Source of the DNA: Sphingobium xanthum
Lineage (GTDB): Bacteria; Pseudomonadota; Alphaproteobacteria; Sphingomonadales; Sphingomonadaceae
Length of the DNA: 64,000 nt
Direction of reading: 5' to 3'
NCBI RefSeq assembly: GCF_019737615.1
Contig: NZ_JAHKKS010000010.1
Coordinates: forward strand, 103,512 to 167,511
Shown: in pieces, positions 32,325-41,042 of the stretch
Position numbering within the stretch: the first letter of the stretch is position 1
Layout of the letters: each line of letters opens with the position of its first letter
Program-made: the position numbers and the translations under genes
The notes under the pieces: model-generated
Told to the model about the DNA's origin: nothing
Seen by the model: the letters and a program-made list of their open reading frames with translations, nothing else
The model's database searches: none

Positions 32325-33573
32325 GCGTTGCTCCCTTTTGTGCGAAGATGGGGTCGAGCCGCCCCTCGGCGATGCGCAAGATTGTGAGCGCTGCGAGCGC
32401 GGCCCGCTCGGAGAGGCTGTCGATCAGCAGAAATTCGTCTGCGGTATGGATGGCGCCGCCGCGCACGCCCATCGTGTCGACCACCACGACATTCTCCGCC
32501 GCGATATTGTTGCCGTCGCAGACCCCGCCTGAGGGCTGCCAGTCGATATGCAGGCCGAGATCGGCGCCCGTGTCGCGCACCAGGCCGAACAGAGCCTCGT
32601 GCGGCGCGTCGAAGGGCTTTGGCGGCCGTGCGAAATGGCCGGACATGCGGATCGAGACCTCGTGGGAGGTCTCCACGGCGGCGATGGCGGCGGCAATGCC
32701 GTGCTGCGCCTTGTGCTGGGCTTCAGGATCGAGCGGACGCATGTTCCAGCCGAGTGCCGCCTTGTCCGGCACGACATTGTTCGCCCCGCCGCCCGACACG
32801 CGCGCGACATTTACGGACAGCCCGGGAATCTCGCGCTTCATCGCGTCGAGCCGGATAGCGAGATCGGCAGCCGCCACGACGGCATTGCGCCCGTCCTGCG
32901 GTGCCCGCCCGGCATGGGCGGCGCGGCCGGCGATGGCTGCGATGAAATTGCCGCTGCCCCGCCGCGCGCTCGCCAGCGTGCCTTGCGGCGTGACCGAGGG
33001 CTCAAAGGTGATGCCGATCTGCGCCTGTCGCGCGATCTCGCGCAGCAGCGAGGCCGATCCGAGCGAGGAGACTTCCTCATCGGCATTGACCACCACGTCC
33101 CAGCCGAGGCCGGGGATGGTGCCCGCCTGCTCCAGCGCGTCGAGCGCCTCGATCATCACGAGCAGCCCGCCCTTCATGTCCGCGGTGCCGGGGCCGTTGA
33201 GCGTGTTCGAATCGGTCAGTCGCGAGGACTGAAAGGGGTGCTCGGGCGGGAAGACCGTGTCCATATGACCGGTCAGGATCAGCCGGCGATTGGCCCCCTC
33301 GCGCTTGCGGGCGAGCAGGTTGGCGCCATGCGGCACGGCGATCTCCTCGCCCTTGTCGCTCAGTGTCGTCACCGCATCCGGCTTGCGCGACGTTACGGTG
33401 TCCGCGATCGGCGCCAGACGGTCTGCGATCAGGCCATGCATCGCCGCCAGCCCGGCAAGGTTCCGGCTGCCGCTGTTGACCTGTGCCCAGTCGACGACAT
33501 CGGCCGCCATGGCACTCTGGCGGCCCTTCAGATGGTCGACGATCCGGTTTTCCGACGGGGAGAGTCCTCTCAT
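32317..33573 (-). CDS. M20-family metallohydrolase in the ast operon
   Basis: 418 residues of the M20 zinc peptidase family: LILTGHMDTVFP (His and Asp ligands), PGTADMKGGLLVMIEALDAL (bridging Asp), VVNADEEVSSLGS (catalytic Glu and ligand Glu), FEPS, and GAIHTADEF (last His). Closest in pattern to carboxypeptidase G2/ArgE/DapE-like enzymes that remove acyl groups or C-terminal glutamate. Overlap with astA suggests it performs succinylglutamate desuccinylation in place of AstE, which is absent here. That function is inferred from context and from DapE-type precedent. Confidence 0.87.
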   Translation of the reverse strand: MRGLSPSENRIVDHLKGRQSAMAADVVDWAQVNSGSRNLAGLAAMHGLIADRLAPIADTVTSRKPDAVTTLSDKGEEIAVPHGANLLARKREGANRRLILTGHMDTVFPPEHPFQSSRLTDSNTLNGPGTADMKGGLLVMIEALDALEQAGTIPGLGWDVVVNADEEVSSLGSASLLREIARQAQIGITFEPSVTPQGTLASARRGSGNFIAAIAGRAAHAGRAPQDGRNAVVAAADLAIRLDAMKREIPGLSVNVARVSGGGANNVVPDKAALGWNMRPLDPEAQHKAQHGIAAAIAAVETSHEVSIRMSGHFARPPKPFDAPHEALFGLVRDTGADLGLHIDWQPSGGVCDGNNIAAENVVVVDTMGVRGGAIHTADEFLLIDSLSERAALAALTILRIAEGRLDPIFAQKGATHV

Positions 33574-33616
33574 CCACGCTCTTTAGACGAACTTCCCGAG
33601 AGGGGCTAGGCCATCG

Positions 33617-34921
33617 CTAGGCGCGCCGCGCCGTCGCGAAGATCACCGCCGCGAGCATCGCGGGAATAGCGAGCAGCACGCAGATGATCGTCTTGTCGAA
33701 GCCCGCCACCAGCAGATAGCCCGCGGTCAGCGGCCCGAAGATCGATCCGATGCGGCCGACCGTGGTCGCGATGCCGAGGCCGGTCGCGCGCAATTGCGGC
33801 GGGAAGGCATAGGCGATGCTCAGCCAGCAGCCGCAGGCCGAAGCGAACAGCATCGCGCCAAGCAGCACGGCATTGCCGACCAGCAGGGGCAGATTGGCGG
33901 GCAGTAGACCGAAGAGGATGATCATCGCCGCCATGCCGAACAGGGTGATGACGGTCAGCCGCTTCACGCCGACGCGCCCGGCGATCCAGCCGGCGAACAG
34001 CCCGCCGAAAATGCCGCCGATCGAGACGTAGATGGAATAGCCAATGCCCGCCGCGGTCGAGAGGCCCAGCTCCGTCACCCATTTCACCGCCCAGTTGATG
34101 ATGAAGTAGAAGGAGAACATGTTGAACGGGTGGGCGATGCACAGCCGCAGCATTTCCCAGCGATGCTCCCTCGCGAAAATCTCGCGGATCGAGGCCATGC
34201 CGTCATTGGCGCTCACCGTCATCGGCGGCAGCGCTTCGAGCGGCGGCAATTGGAGGCGGCGCAGCACCTTGTTGGTCTTCTCCAGCGCGCCCCTGGGCTG
34301 GCGCGAGAGCAGGAACTCGAGCGATTCCGGCAGCCAGAGCCAGGCGATCGGGAAGAGCAGGGCAGAAAGGCAGCCGCCGACCCAGAAGATGCCGCGCCAG
34401 CCGAACTCGTCGAGCACCGCGATCGCCACGAAGCCGCCTAGGATCGTGCCCACCGGATAAGCGGAAGCGACGAAGCTCGGCGCAAATTCGCGGCGCTTGT
34501 CGGACGCATATTCCATCGCGACGGCGCCCGCCGTGCTGGTCATGCCGCCGATGCCGATGCCGGTCAGCAGCCGCGCGGCCGCCATGCCCCAATAGCCCTG
34601 GCTCATCGCGCCGCCGAACATGCCGAGGCTCATGAGGATGAGGCAGAAGAGGATCGCCGGCCGCCGGCCCTTGGTGTCCGCGATGGGCGAGACGCCGAGC
34701 GCGCCGATGGCCATGCCGGCGAGACTGTAGCTCAAGAGCTCGCCCAGTTCGTCCGGGCGAAGATTCCATTCCCTGGTGAGTACGGGTGCGGCCTGCGCCA
34801 GCGCCAGCAGGTCATAGCCGTCCACCATGTTGATGGAGACCGGGATGAGAATCATCAGCCATTGCACCAGCAGCATGGGCCGTTCGCCCAGCGCCCTGCG
34901 CGGATCATAGTGGCTGGCCAT
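33617..34921 (-). CDS. MFS transporter, aromatic acid:H+ symporter type
   Basis: About 434 residues, twelve spans. The first span contains NMVDGYDLLALAQAAPVLTR, matching the DGYD motif of the AAHS branch (PcaK, BenK, VanK), and the loop 2-3 signature reads SPIADTKGRRPAILFC. ATG 34921 was selected; the upstream open frame is a poor N-terminus. It sits 43 bases ahead of the M20/ast operon on the same strand, so an organic-acid or amino-acid-derived substrate is possible, but family knowledge favours an aromatic acid. Confidence 0.87.
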   Translation of the reverse strand: MASHYDPRRALGERPMLLVQWLMILIPVSINMVDGYDLLALAQAAPVLTREWNLRPDELGELLSYSLAGMAIGALGVSPIADTKGRRPAILFCLILMSLGMFGGAMSQGYWGMAAARLLTGIGIGGMTSTAGAVAMEYASDKRREFAPSFVASAYPVGTILGGFVAIAVLDEFGWRGIFWVGGCLSALLFPIAWLWLPESLEFLLSRQPRGALEKTNKVLRRLQLPPLEALPPMTVSANDGMASIREIFAREHRWEMLRLCIAHPFNMFSFYFIINWAVKWVTELGLSTAAGIGYSIYVSIGGIFGGLFAGWIAGRVGVKRLTVITLFGMAAMIILFGLLPANLPLLVGNAVLLGAMLFASACGCWLSIAYAFPPQLRATGLGIATTVGRIGSIFGPLTAGYLLVAGFDKTIICVLLAIPAMLAAVIFATARRA

Positions 34922-35091
34922 CCTCGTCCCCTCGGGTTTTGCCGACACGCTATGGGCGCGCGGGGCGAAGTCAATCGGCAAGGGCCGCATCCTGTTGACG
35001 CTGAGCGAACTGGCGCATGCCTTCGCTTGCAGGGGAGGTTCGACTGGCCCTAGAATGACTTGGCAACAGGCGCGGAGAGGAGAGCGAGCGC

Positions 35092-35883
35092 ATGGACCCG
35101 GTCATGGCCAAGCTCAACTATGTGGTGCGCGGCGAGAGCGCCGTGTTCAATGCGGCCAATCGCGCGGAAAGCTACTGGCCCATCGAGGAGCATGTCGTGC
35201 CGATCCACGATGTGCGCGCGATCGGCGAGCTCTCGTTCGATCGCAACGGCTTCGTGCTGGTCAAGGGCGCGTCCGGCGTCGTCGACGCGCCGACCGACGA
35301 GGAGAAGAAGCGCGTCTACGCGCAGGAAGCGGTCGATCTCATCACGCGGCTGACCGGCGCGAAGAAGGTCGTCACCTTCGGCACGATGCTGCGCACTGAT
35401 GCGCCCGGCGCGGGCGACGGCAATCTCCCGGCATTCGGCGCCCATGTCGATTATGGCGCGCGCACGGTGCGCGATTTCACGCTCGACATGATGCCGGAGG
35501 AGGAAGCCGAGCGGCGCCTCGCGGGTCGACACATGCTCATCAATATCTGGCGCCCGCTCAAACCCGTCGAGCGCACGCCGCTGGCGCTATGCGATGCCAG
35601 CACAGTGCTGCGCAGCGATCTCTTCCAGAGCGAGGTCCGTGGCGGGCTGGGCGACGCGCGGCGGCGGTCGCTCTGGGGCTTCAACCTCGCCTACAACCCC
35701 GATCATCGCTGGTATTATGCGCCGCACATGCAGCCGGACGAGGCCTATGTTTTCCGGCTGTTCGACAGCGATCCGGATGCGGTGCAATTCACTGGCCATA
35801 GCGCGTTCGAAGACCCGACCGCCGCGCCCGATGCGGAGCCGCGCCAGAGCATCGAGATCAGAACGATCGCTTATTTGAGCTGA
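35092..35883 (+). CDS. CmcJ/NvfI-type oxidoreductase-family protein
   Basis: 263 residues. FGAHVDYGARTVRD contains the H-x-D pair, INIWRPLKPVERTPLALCDAS and NPDHRWYYAPHMQPDEAYVF, then RLFDSD, are the hallmark blocks of the CmcJ/NvfI family, which includes a partner of cephamycin methoxylation and the fungal 2-oxoglutarate-dependent NvfI. The second His and an Arg for 2-oxoglutarate are probably in HSAFEDP and its surroundings. GAGAGGAGAG precedes ATG. Flanked by two MFS genes on the other strand. Substrate unknown; a non-haem iron oxygenase is the best guess. Confidence 0.78.
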   Translation: MDPVMAKLNYVVRGESAVFNAANRAESYWPIEEHVVPIHDVRAIGELSFDRNGFVLVKGASGVVDAPTDEEKKRVYAQEAVDLITRLTGAKKVVTFGTMLRTDAPGAGDGNLPAFGAHVDYGARTVRDFTLDMMPEEEAERRLAGRHMLINIWRPLKPVERTPLALCDASTVLRSDLFQSEVRGGLGDARRRSLWGFNLAYNPDHRWYYAPHMQPDEAYVFRLFDSDPDAVQFTGHSAFEDPTAAPDAEPRQSIEIRTIAYLS

Positions 35884-35902
35884 GGGAGAAGTCCCTCACA
35901 CC

Positions 35903-35990
35903 ATCATTCCCGCGAAGGCGGGAATCCAGCTCGTGAATCTGCCTCATGCGCGATGATGGGATTTGGATCCTCGCCTTCGCGAATGCTGGA
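35903..35990. repeat. REP-like palindromic element
   Basis: ATTCCCGCGAAGGCGGGAAT, a hairpin, is followed after a spacer by an imperfect reverse copy of the flanking bases (GGATCCTCGCCTTCGCGAAT). It occupies the gap between two convergent genes. Confidence 0.65.
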
Positions 35991-35995
35991 AAGCT

Positions 35996-37294
35996 TCAGC
36001 TCGACCTGTCTCCTTCCTTGAGCGCCAGCCGGCCAGCCCACAGGAAGCACAGGCCGCCGGCCACCGAGCAGACCGCGACCGAGAGCATCGAGTAGCGGAT
36101 GGCGTGATCGCCGAAGGTCGGGGCCAGATAGTCGTTGAGCGCGCCGACCATCAACGGCCCGATGATCTGCCCGACGAGTCCCGTGAAGAAGATGCCGATC
36201 GCGGCGGCCACTGTCTTCATCCGGTCCGGCGCAAGCGCCATGGTCGCGGCGAAGATCGGTCCCTGAAAGGAGGCGTAGAATGCGGCGGTGATGCCGAGGC
36301 CGGCGATCCAGATGGCCGGCGTGTCGCTGAGCAGCATCATGACATAGCCCGGCGCCAGGATGATCGAGGCCGCTGCCGGTATCCGGAAGCGCCAGCGCGG
36401 ATCCCTCCGACCGAGCCGGTCGGTCAGCCAGCCGGTGAACAGCACGCCGACGATCCCGGCGACGCCGCGCGCGGGCGTCACGATGACCCCGATCTCGGTG
36501 ATGCTGAGCTCATGCACGCGGGTCAGCAACGCCGTCGTCCATGTGCCGGTCGCGTAGAGGGCGCCGCCCATGAAAGAGACGCCGATCATGATCGCGCGGA
36601 AGGCCGGCGAGCGCCACAGGGTCCTGATCGCATGCCAGAGCGGCACCTTGTCCGCGGGGTTGACCGGCTGGGCGCGAACCGGCTCGCGCACGGTGAAGTA
36701 GAACAGCGCGGCGAGCACAATGCCGGAAATGCCGGCCACCTGAAACGCAAAGCGCCAGCCATAGAGATCGGCGAGATAGGCAGCGAGCGGCAGGAAGAGC
36801 AGCGCGTCGACCGCACTTGCCGTGGTCAGGATCGCCAACGCCAGCGGCCGCCGCGCCTTGGTGAAGCTGTCCGCGATCATCGATTGCGACGGCGCGAGTC
36901 CGGCCGCCTCGCCCGCGCCCATCAGGAAGCGGCAGAAGGCCATTTGCAGCCCGCTGGTCACATAGCTGGTGAGCGCCGTCATCAGGCTCCAGAAGCTGAA
37001 TCCGATCGCGATGATATTGCGGCGGCTGTAGCGGTCGGCGAGGCCGGCGATGGGGATGGCGAGGGTCGAATAGAACAGGGCGAAGGCGAGGCCGGAGATG
37101 AGGCCGAGCGCGGTGTCGCTCAATTGCAGGTCGGCCTTCACCAGCGGCAGCAGCAGGCCGAGGAGCGAGCGGTCGAGATAATTGAACGTCGAGATCAAGG
37201 TCAGGAAGCCGACCATCCAGCCGAGGCGCGGGGTCCAGCTGTCGCTCTGTGTCGGGGAAGCTGCGGGTTCGTCAGTCGGGGCGGCCTGGGCCAA
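35996..37294 (-). CDS. MFS transporter, spinster-like
   Basis: 432 residues with twelve spans; FNYLDRSLLGLLLPLVKADL and LADRYSRRNIIAIGFSFWSL are typical of the spinster-like carriers abundant in sphingomonads. No ATG is available near the expected N-terminus; TTG 37294 with AGAGAGG eight bases upstream is the likely start, before a short Ala/Thr/Pro-rich cytosolic lead. Substrate unknown; members near aromatic and steroid genes are common. Confidence 0.84.
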   Translation of the reverse strand: MAQAAPTDEPAASPTQSDSWTPRLGWMVGFLTLISTFNYLDRSLLGLLLPLVKADLQLSDTALGLISGLAFALFYSTLAIPIAGLADRYSRRNIIAIGFSFWSLMTALTSYVTSGLQMAFCRFLMGAGEAAGLAPSQSMIADSFTKARRPLALAILTTASAVDALLFLPLAAYLADLYGWRFAFQVAGISGIVLAALFYFTVREPVRAQPVNPADKVPLWHAIRTLWRSPAFRAIMIGVSFMGGALYATGTWTTALLTRVHELSITEIGVIVTPARGVAGIVGVLFTGWLTDRLGRRDPRWRFRIPAAASIILAPGYVMMLLSDTPAIWIAGLGITAAFYASFQGPIFAATMALAPDRMKTVAAAIGIFFTGLVGQIIGPLMVGALNDYLAPTFGDHAIRYSMLSVAVCSVAGGLCFLWAGRLALKEGDRSS

Positions 37295-37445
37295 GGTCGA
37301 TACCTCTCTCGTGCGCCGGGCATTTGGGGCGCCCGATTCAGCCCGTCATATCAGGATGATCGCGTCCGTCCACGCACGATGCCGATCAGCATAGGAATTC
37401 CGTGCGAGAGCGCGTGCCCGTGTCGAACGGAGCGGCGCTGAGGCC

Positions 37446-37577
37446 CTACAGCACGTCGCCGAACATCAGCCAGAGCATCGCGAACCAGGCGAACAGGCCG
37501 GCGATGCCGATGGCGATATGCATCCGCTCGCGTAGCCAGCCAACAATGCCCGGTTTTTCGTCCCGATCCTCACTCAT
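37446..37577 (-). CDS. 43-residue single-span membrane peptide
   Basis: A 44-codon frame, ATG at 37577 and TAG at 37446. The product begins MSEDRDEKPGIVGWLRERM and continues with a hydrophobic span (HIAIGIAGLFAWFAMLWLMF) ending in Gly-Asp-Val-Leu. The charged N-terminus followed by one 19-20 residue span is typical of genuine small membrane proteins. The ribosome site is weak. It lies alone between an SDR and an MFS gene on the same strand. Function unknown. Confidence 0.6.
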   Translation of the reverse strand: MSEDRDEKPGIVGWLRERMHIAIGIAGLFAWFAMLWLMFGDVL

Positions 37578-37646
37578 CCATACGGGGATAAGGGACAAGG
37601 GCGCCGAGAGGCAATGCGGAACGCCGTGAGGCGACCCCGAGCGTCT

Positions 37647-38423
37647 TCACAATGCAGCGATATAGCCGCCGTCAAGCGGGACGGTGTGGCCGTTCACATA
37701 GGAACCCGCGCGCGAGCAGAGGAAGAGGACGGCGCCTTGCGCATCCTCGGCCGTGCCGGATCGCTTGAGCGGAATATAGGTGTCGATCGCCTTCTGCGTC
37801 CCTTCCGAGGTCACGTCGTGCATGTTGGACGGGAAGGGGCCGGGCGCGATGGCATTGGCGGTGATGTGGTCCTTGCCCAGCGCCTTGGCGAGCGAGCGGG
37901 TGAGATGATGGATCGCGGCCTTGGACGCGCCATAGCTGTGCGCTTCCCAGTTCGGCACGTGCAGCCCGCCGATCGAGCCGGTGTTGACGATGCGGGCCGG
38001 GTCTTCCGCGCTGGCGCCGGCGCGCAGCAGCGGCAGCAGCTCGCGCGTCAGGAAGAAGACCGAGCGCAGATTGACGTTCAGCACCGTGTCCCAGTCGTCG
38101 AGCGTCGAGGTCGTGAGCGCGCCGGGCGCCATCGCCCCGGCATTGTTGACGAGAATGTGCAGCTTGCTCTCGCGCTCGGCCAGGGCTGCCGCGAGCGCGG
38201 CGGGCGACGCCGGATCGGCGAAATCGGCGGCGAGGCCGATGCAGGTGCCCCCCGCTGCCGCCAGTTCGACTGCCGCAGCGTCGGTCCGGGCCTGGTTGCG
38301 GCCGCTGATGTAGGTCTTCACGCCTCGCTCGACGAGGCCCTTCGCAATCATCGCGCCGATGCCCGTCGTGCCGCCCGTCACCAGCGCGGTCTTGCCTGAA
38401 ACGTCGAACAATTGGTCAGCCAT
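37647..38423 (-). CDS. SDR-family oxidoreductase
   Basis: 258 residues: ALVTGGTTGIGAMIAKGL (TGxxxGIG), NNAG in ILVNNAGAMAPG, TGSIGGLHVP with catalytic Ser and YGASKAAIHHL (YxxxK). The C-terminal GHTVPLDGGYIA ending is typical of NAD(P)-dependent SDRs of the gluconate/3-oxoacyl reductase type. Divergent from the GntR/AraC region, with 381 bases between. Substrate unknown. Confidence 0.88.
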   Translation of the reverse strand: MADQLFDVSGKTALVTGGTTGIGAMIAKGLVERGVKTYISGRNQARTDAAAVELAAAGGTCIGLAADFADPASPAALAAALAERESKLHILVNNAGAMAPGALTTSTLDDWDTVLNVNLRSVFFLTRELLPLLRAGASAEDPARIVNTGSIGGLHVPNWEAHSYGASKAAIHHLTRSLAKALGKDHITANAIAPGPFPSNMHDVTSEGTQKAIDTYIPLKRSGTAEDAQGAVLFLCSRAGSYVNGHTVPLDGGYIAAL

Positions 38424-38804
38424 GGCCTTGTCTCCCGGTGCGCCTCGGTCGCTCTATGGCGGGCTCTTGTGGCGGAAATCCGGGCTTTGCAAGCCGGATT
38501 GGCTCCGCCTGAAAATATCCCGCTTCGTGCAAATTGCGATGCCGTCTGGATCAAGCGACGCCGCTCCCGGCACGGCATCATCATCACGCCGGATTGTCAC
38601 CTTTTCGAGATGACGGGCGGTTTTCCCGATCCGCGCGCATCATCCCCATGAACGGAAGAGCGGTCGATCCGCTCGCCGTGAGGGGATGTTGTCGCTATGG
38701 CAATTTTAATTGCCGTTTCGGACTCCTGCACCGAAGCATAGGTCTTGCGCGCGCGGCGGCGGGGGACCATCATTTTGCCCCAAGGGGCTAGTGAACGGAC
38801 GATT
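38424..38804. other. Intergenic region between SDR and GntR genes
   Basis: No gene is seen in these 381 bases. They hold the divergent promoters and a perfect 16-bp palindrome at 38699-38714; base composition is more AT-rich in the last 120 bases. Confidence 0.6.
38699..38714. promoter_or_regulatory. Perfect 16-bp palindrome, operator candidate
   Basis: GGCAATTTTAATTGCC is a perfect palindrome about 90 bases upstream of the GntR start and on the SDR-facing side. Length and symmetry fit a dimeric repressor such as the adjacent FadR/FCD-type GntR protein. Confidence 0.5.
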
Positions 38805-39497
38805 ATGGCAAGCCGGGTCTTGGGGGGGGATGGTGATGATGCGGGCAGCCGGCGGCTGCAGCGCTCGCAAGGCTTTGTCGAGGAAGTCCTGAAGGTCATC
38901 CGGTCGGACATCATGTCTCTGCGCATTCCGCCCGACACGCGCATCTCCATCGATCAGCTCGCGCGGGAACTGGGCGTCTCTCAGACACCGATCCGCGAGG
39001 CGCTCTCGCAGCTGGAAGCGATGGGCCTCGTCACCAAGCGGCACTATGTGGGCTATTGCAGCGCGCCACAGCGGACGCGCAAGCAGCTCGACGAACTCTA
39101 CGAGATGCGGCTGCTGCTCGAACCCTATGCCGCCCGTCGCGCGGCCCAGCGCATGACGCCGGAGCTCGCGGCCCATTTGCGTCAGATCTCGGATGCGATG
39201 GGTCCGAGCAACCCGATCGAATCCTACGATCAGTTCGCGCAGCTCGATGCCGGGCTGCACGATTCGATCGCCAACGGCAGCGGTAACGAGATCATCCAGG
39301 ATTCGCTCTCGCGACTCCATTCGCACTTCCACATCTTCCGACTTCGCTTCCACAGCGAAGTGACCAAGGAAGCCTATCTGGAGCACGAGACGCTCGTGCG
39401 GGCGCTGGCCAATGGCGATGCCGATGGTGCCGAAGAGGCAATGCGCGCCCATATCCAGAAGTCATACGACCGGCTCCTGCCCTTCGCGCAGGACTGA
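38805..39497 (+). CDS. GntR-family regulator (FCD type)
   Basis: About 230 residues: winged helix at roughly 20-85 (PPDTRISIDQLARELGVSQT, then PIREALSQLEAMGLV) and an all-helical FCD ligand domain (LYEMRLLLEPYAARRAAQRM; HDSIANGSGN; HSHFHIFRLRF; HETLVRALANGD) with the His/Asp metal-ligand pattern. FCD regulators often respond to small carboxylic acids. ATG 38805 lacks a strong ribosome site. The palindrome 38699-38714 is a candidate site. Next gene downstream is an AraC regulator on the same strand. Confidence 0.87.
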   Translation: MASRVLGGDGDDAGSRRLQRSQGFVEEVLKVIRSDIMSLRIPPDTRISIDQLARELGVSQTPIREALSQLEAMGLVTKRHYVGYCSAPQRTRKQLDELYEMRLLLEPYAARRAAQRMTPELAAHLRQISDAMGPSNPIESYDQFAQLDAGLHDSIANGSGNEIIQDSLSRLHSHFHIFRLRFHSEVTKEAYLEHETLVRALANGDADGAEEAMRAHIQKSYDRLLPFAQD

Positions 39498-39576
39498 CTT
39501 TGCGGGCGCCGGTCGTGCGTCTCTCCCCAGCATGTGCCTCTCGCGGAAGAATAACCCTGCCAATTCGGCAGCCGCA

Positions 39577-39604
39577 TTGACCCGCTTCCTATGTCAAATA
39601 TCAT
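39577..39604 (+). promoter_or_regulatory. Promoter of the first AraC gene
   Basis: TTGACC at 39577-39582, 16-base spacer, TATCAT at 39599-39604. The same layout precedes the paralogous AraC gene (54890-54917) and the MFS gene (57467-57494). An inverted repeat TCCTAT/ATAGGA (39587-39610) overlaps the -10 box and may be an operator. Confidence 0.55.
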
Positions 39605-39648
39605 ATAGGAAATACGACATGACTGACATGTCGGTCGGGAGGAGACTT

Positions 39649-40662
39649 ATGTCGAGGGAGAGCGGGCTGGCGGCGTTCAGGGATCGCGGCGGAAGCTGGA
39701 GCAATCTCTATTCGCTGAAAATCGAACGCGCGGACGTGAGTCCGACGGGTTGCCGTGCCGCCGAACCCGAGATCGTTGCCGAGACGCTGGGCCCGATCCG
39801 CGTCCTGCAACTGACCAGCGGGCCTATCACGATCCGCCGCACCGAAACCGACATCGAGCGCACTGACGAGCGCTGCTTCACCTTCATCATCCAGATCGAG
39901 GGGTCGGCCAATTTCCAGCAATATGGCAACCAGACCCAGCTGCGCGCGGGCGACCTGACGCTGTGCGACAATTGCGCTCCCTACAGCTATGGCAGCGACG
40001 AGGCGAGCAAGGTCATCATGCTGCGCGTGCCGGTGAATGTGCTGCGCGAGAATCTGCCGAGCCCGCATGAATGCTGCGGCCGTCGGCTGGGCCATGGGCA
40101 GGATCTGGTCTCGACCGCGGGCGCCATGGCGCGCAGCCTGATGGAGCAGCTCGGCGCTGGCCTCAGCGAGGAATGCCGGCGGCGCGGGGCGCAGCATCTG
40201 CTCTCGATGATCTCGAGCTGCTATGTGGCCTCGTTCGATCGGCTCGGCGGGCGCTCCTCCGTCATGACCGGGCGGCACTGGCGGGTGCGCCTCTTCATCG
40301 AGCAGAATCTGCGCGATCCCGAACTCAGCCCGGCGATGATCGCCACGCATCTCAAGCTTTCCTCGCGTTATCTGCGGATGATCTTCGCGGCCAACAACGA
40401 GTCCATCTCGGCCTATGTGCTGCGCCGGCGGCTGGAGGAATGCGCCGCCCGCCTGATCGACGCGCGCTGGTCCGGCCACAGCATCACCGAGATCGCCTTC
40501 TCCTGGGGCTTCAACAGCGCGCCGCATTTCACGCGCAGCTTCCGCGAGCAGTTCCAATTGAGCCCGCGCGACTACCGGGCACGGCGATCAACGAATTCTT
40601 CCGGTGCGCAGCTTGCCAATCGGAGGGCGCAGGACAAGGTGCTGGTGCCCGCCGCAGCCTGA
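39649..40662 (+). CDS. AraC-family regulator (paralogue 1)
   Basis: 337 residues: an AraC-binding-like N-terminal domain (FNF-type block RCFTFIIQIEGSANFQQYGN, then LRAGDLTLCDNCAPY) and a C-terminal double HTH (about 225-325) with LFIEQNLRDPELSPAMIATH, LSSRYLRMIFAANNESISAY and HSITEIAFSWGFNSAPHF. ATG 39649 was chosen over 39619 because GGGAGGAG lies five bases before it. Closely paralogous to the regulator at 54977-55927, with matching promoter architecture. Probable activator of the local catabolic genes; effector unknown. Confidence 0.88.
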   Translation: MSRESGLAAFRDRGGSWSNLYSLKIERADVSPTGCRAAEPEIVAETLGPIRVLQLTSGPITIRRTETDIERTDERCFTFIIQIEGSANFQQYGNQTQLRAGDLTLCDNCAPYSYGSDEASKVIMLRVPVNVLRENLPSPHECCGRRLGHGQDLVSTAGAMARSLMEQLGAGLSEECRRRGAQHLLSMISSCYVASFDRLGGRSSVMTGRHWRVRLFIEQNLRDPELSPAMIATHLKLSSRYLRMIFAANNESISAYVLRRRLEECAARLIDARWSGHSITEIAFSWGFNSAPHFTRSFREQFQLSPRDYRARRSTNSSGAQLANRRAQDKVLVPAAA

Positions 40663-40700
40663 GCCGCGCGGCTAAACCTCTCACCACAGCGGACCTGCAA

Positions 40701-41000
40701 ATGATCACCGAGATTGCAAAACTGACGATCGACCCGGCCAATGCCGATATCTTCGAGGCGGCCGTGAAGGAAGCGTCCGCCGTGTTGCGCGCGGCCGAGG
40801 GCTGCCATCACATGGCGCTGGAGCGCGTGATCGAGGACCCGGCGCAATATCGGCTGATGGTCCAGTGGGATAGCGTCGATCATCACATGGTCACCTTCCG
40901 CGAGTCCGAGGGGTTCAAGCAGTGGCGCGCACTCGCCGGACCCTATTTCGCTGCGCCGCCGGTGGTCGAACACACCGAGACCGTCGGGCGGTTTTTCTGA
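40701..41000 (+). CDS. Antibiotic-biosynthesis-monooxygenase (ABM)-fold protein
   Basis: 99 residues, a dimeric alpha-beta ABM barrel: MITEIAKLTIDPANADIFEA, then EGCHHMALERVIEDPAQYRL and VQWDSVDHHMVTFRES. Members include quinol monooxygenases, haem-degrading enzymes and EthD-like helpers. It follows the AraC gene by 38 bases. Cofactorless oxygenation or substrate binding in a catabolic pathway is plausible; substrate unknown. Confidence 0.78.
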   Translation: MITEIAKLTIDPANADIFEAAVKEASAVLRAAEGCHHMALERVIEDPAQYRLMVQWDSVDHHMVTFRESEGFKQWRALAGPYFAAPPVVEHTETVGRFF

Positions 41001-41042
41001 CGCTCCGGCATCCAGGTAGCAGAGAATAAGGGAAGCAGCGGG

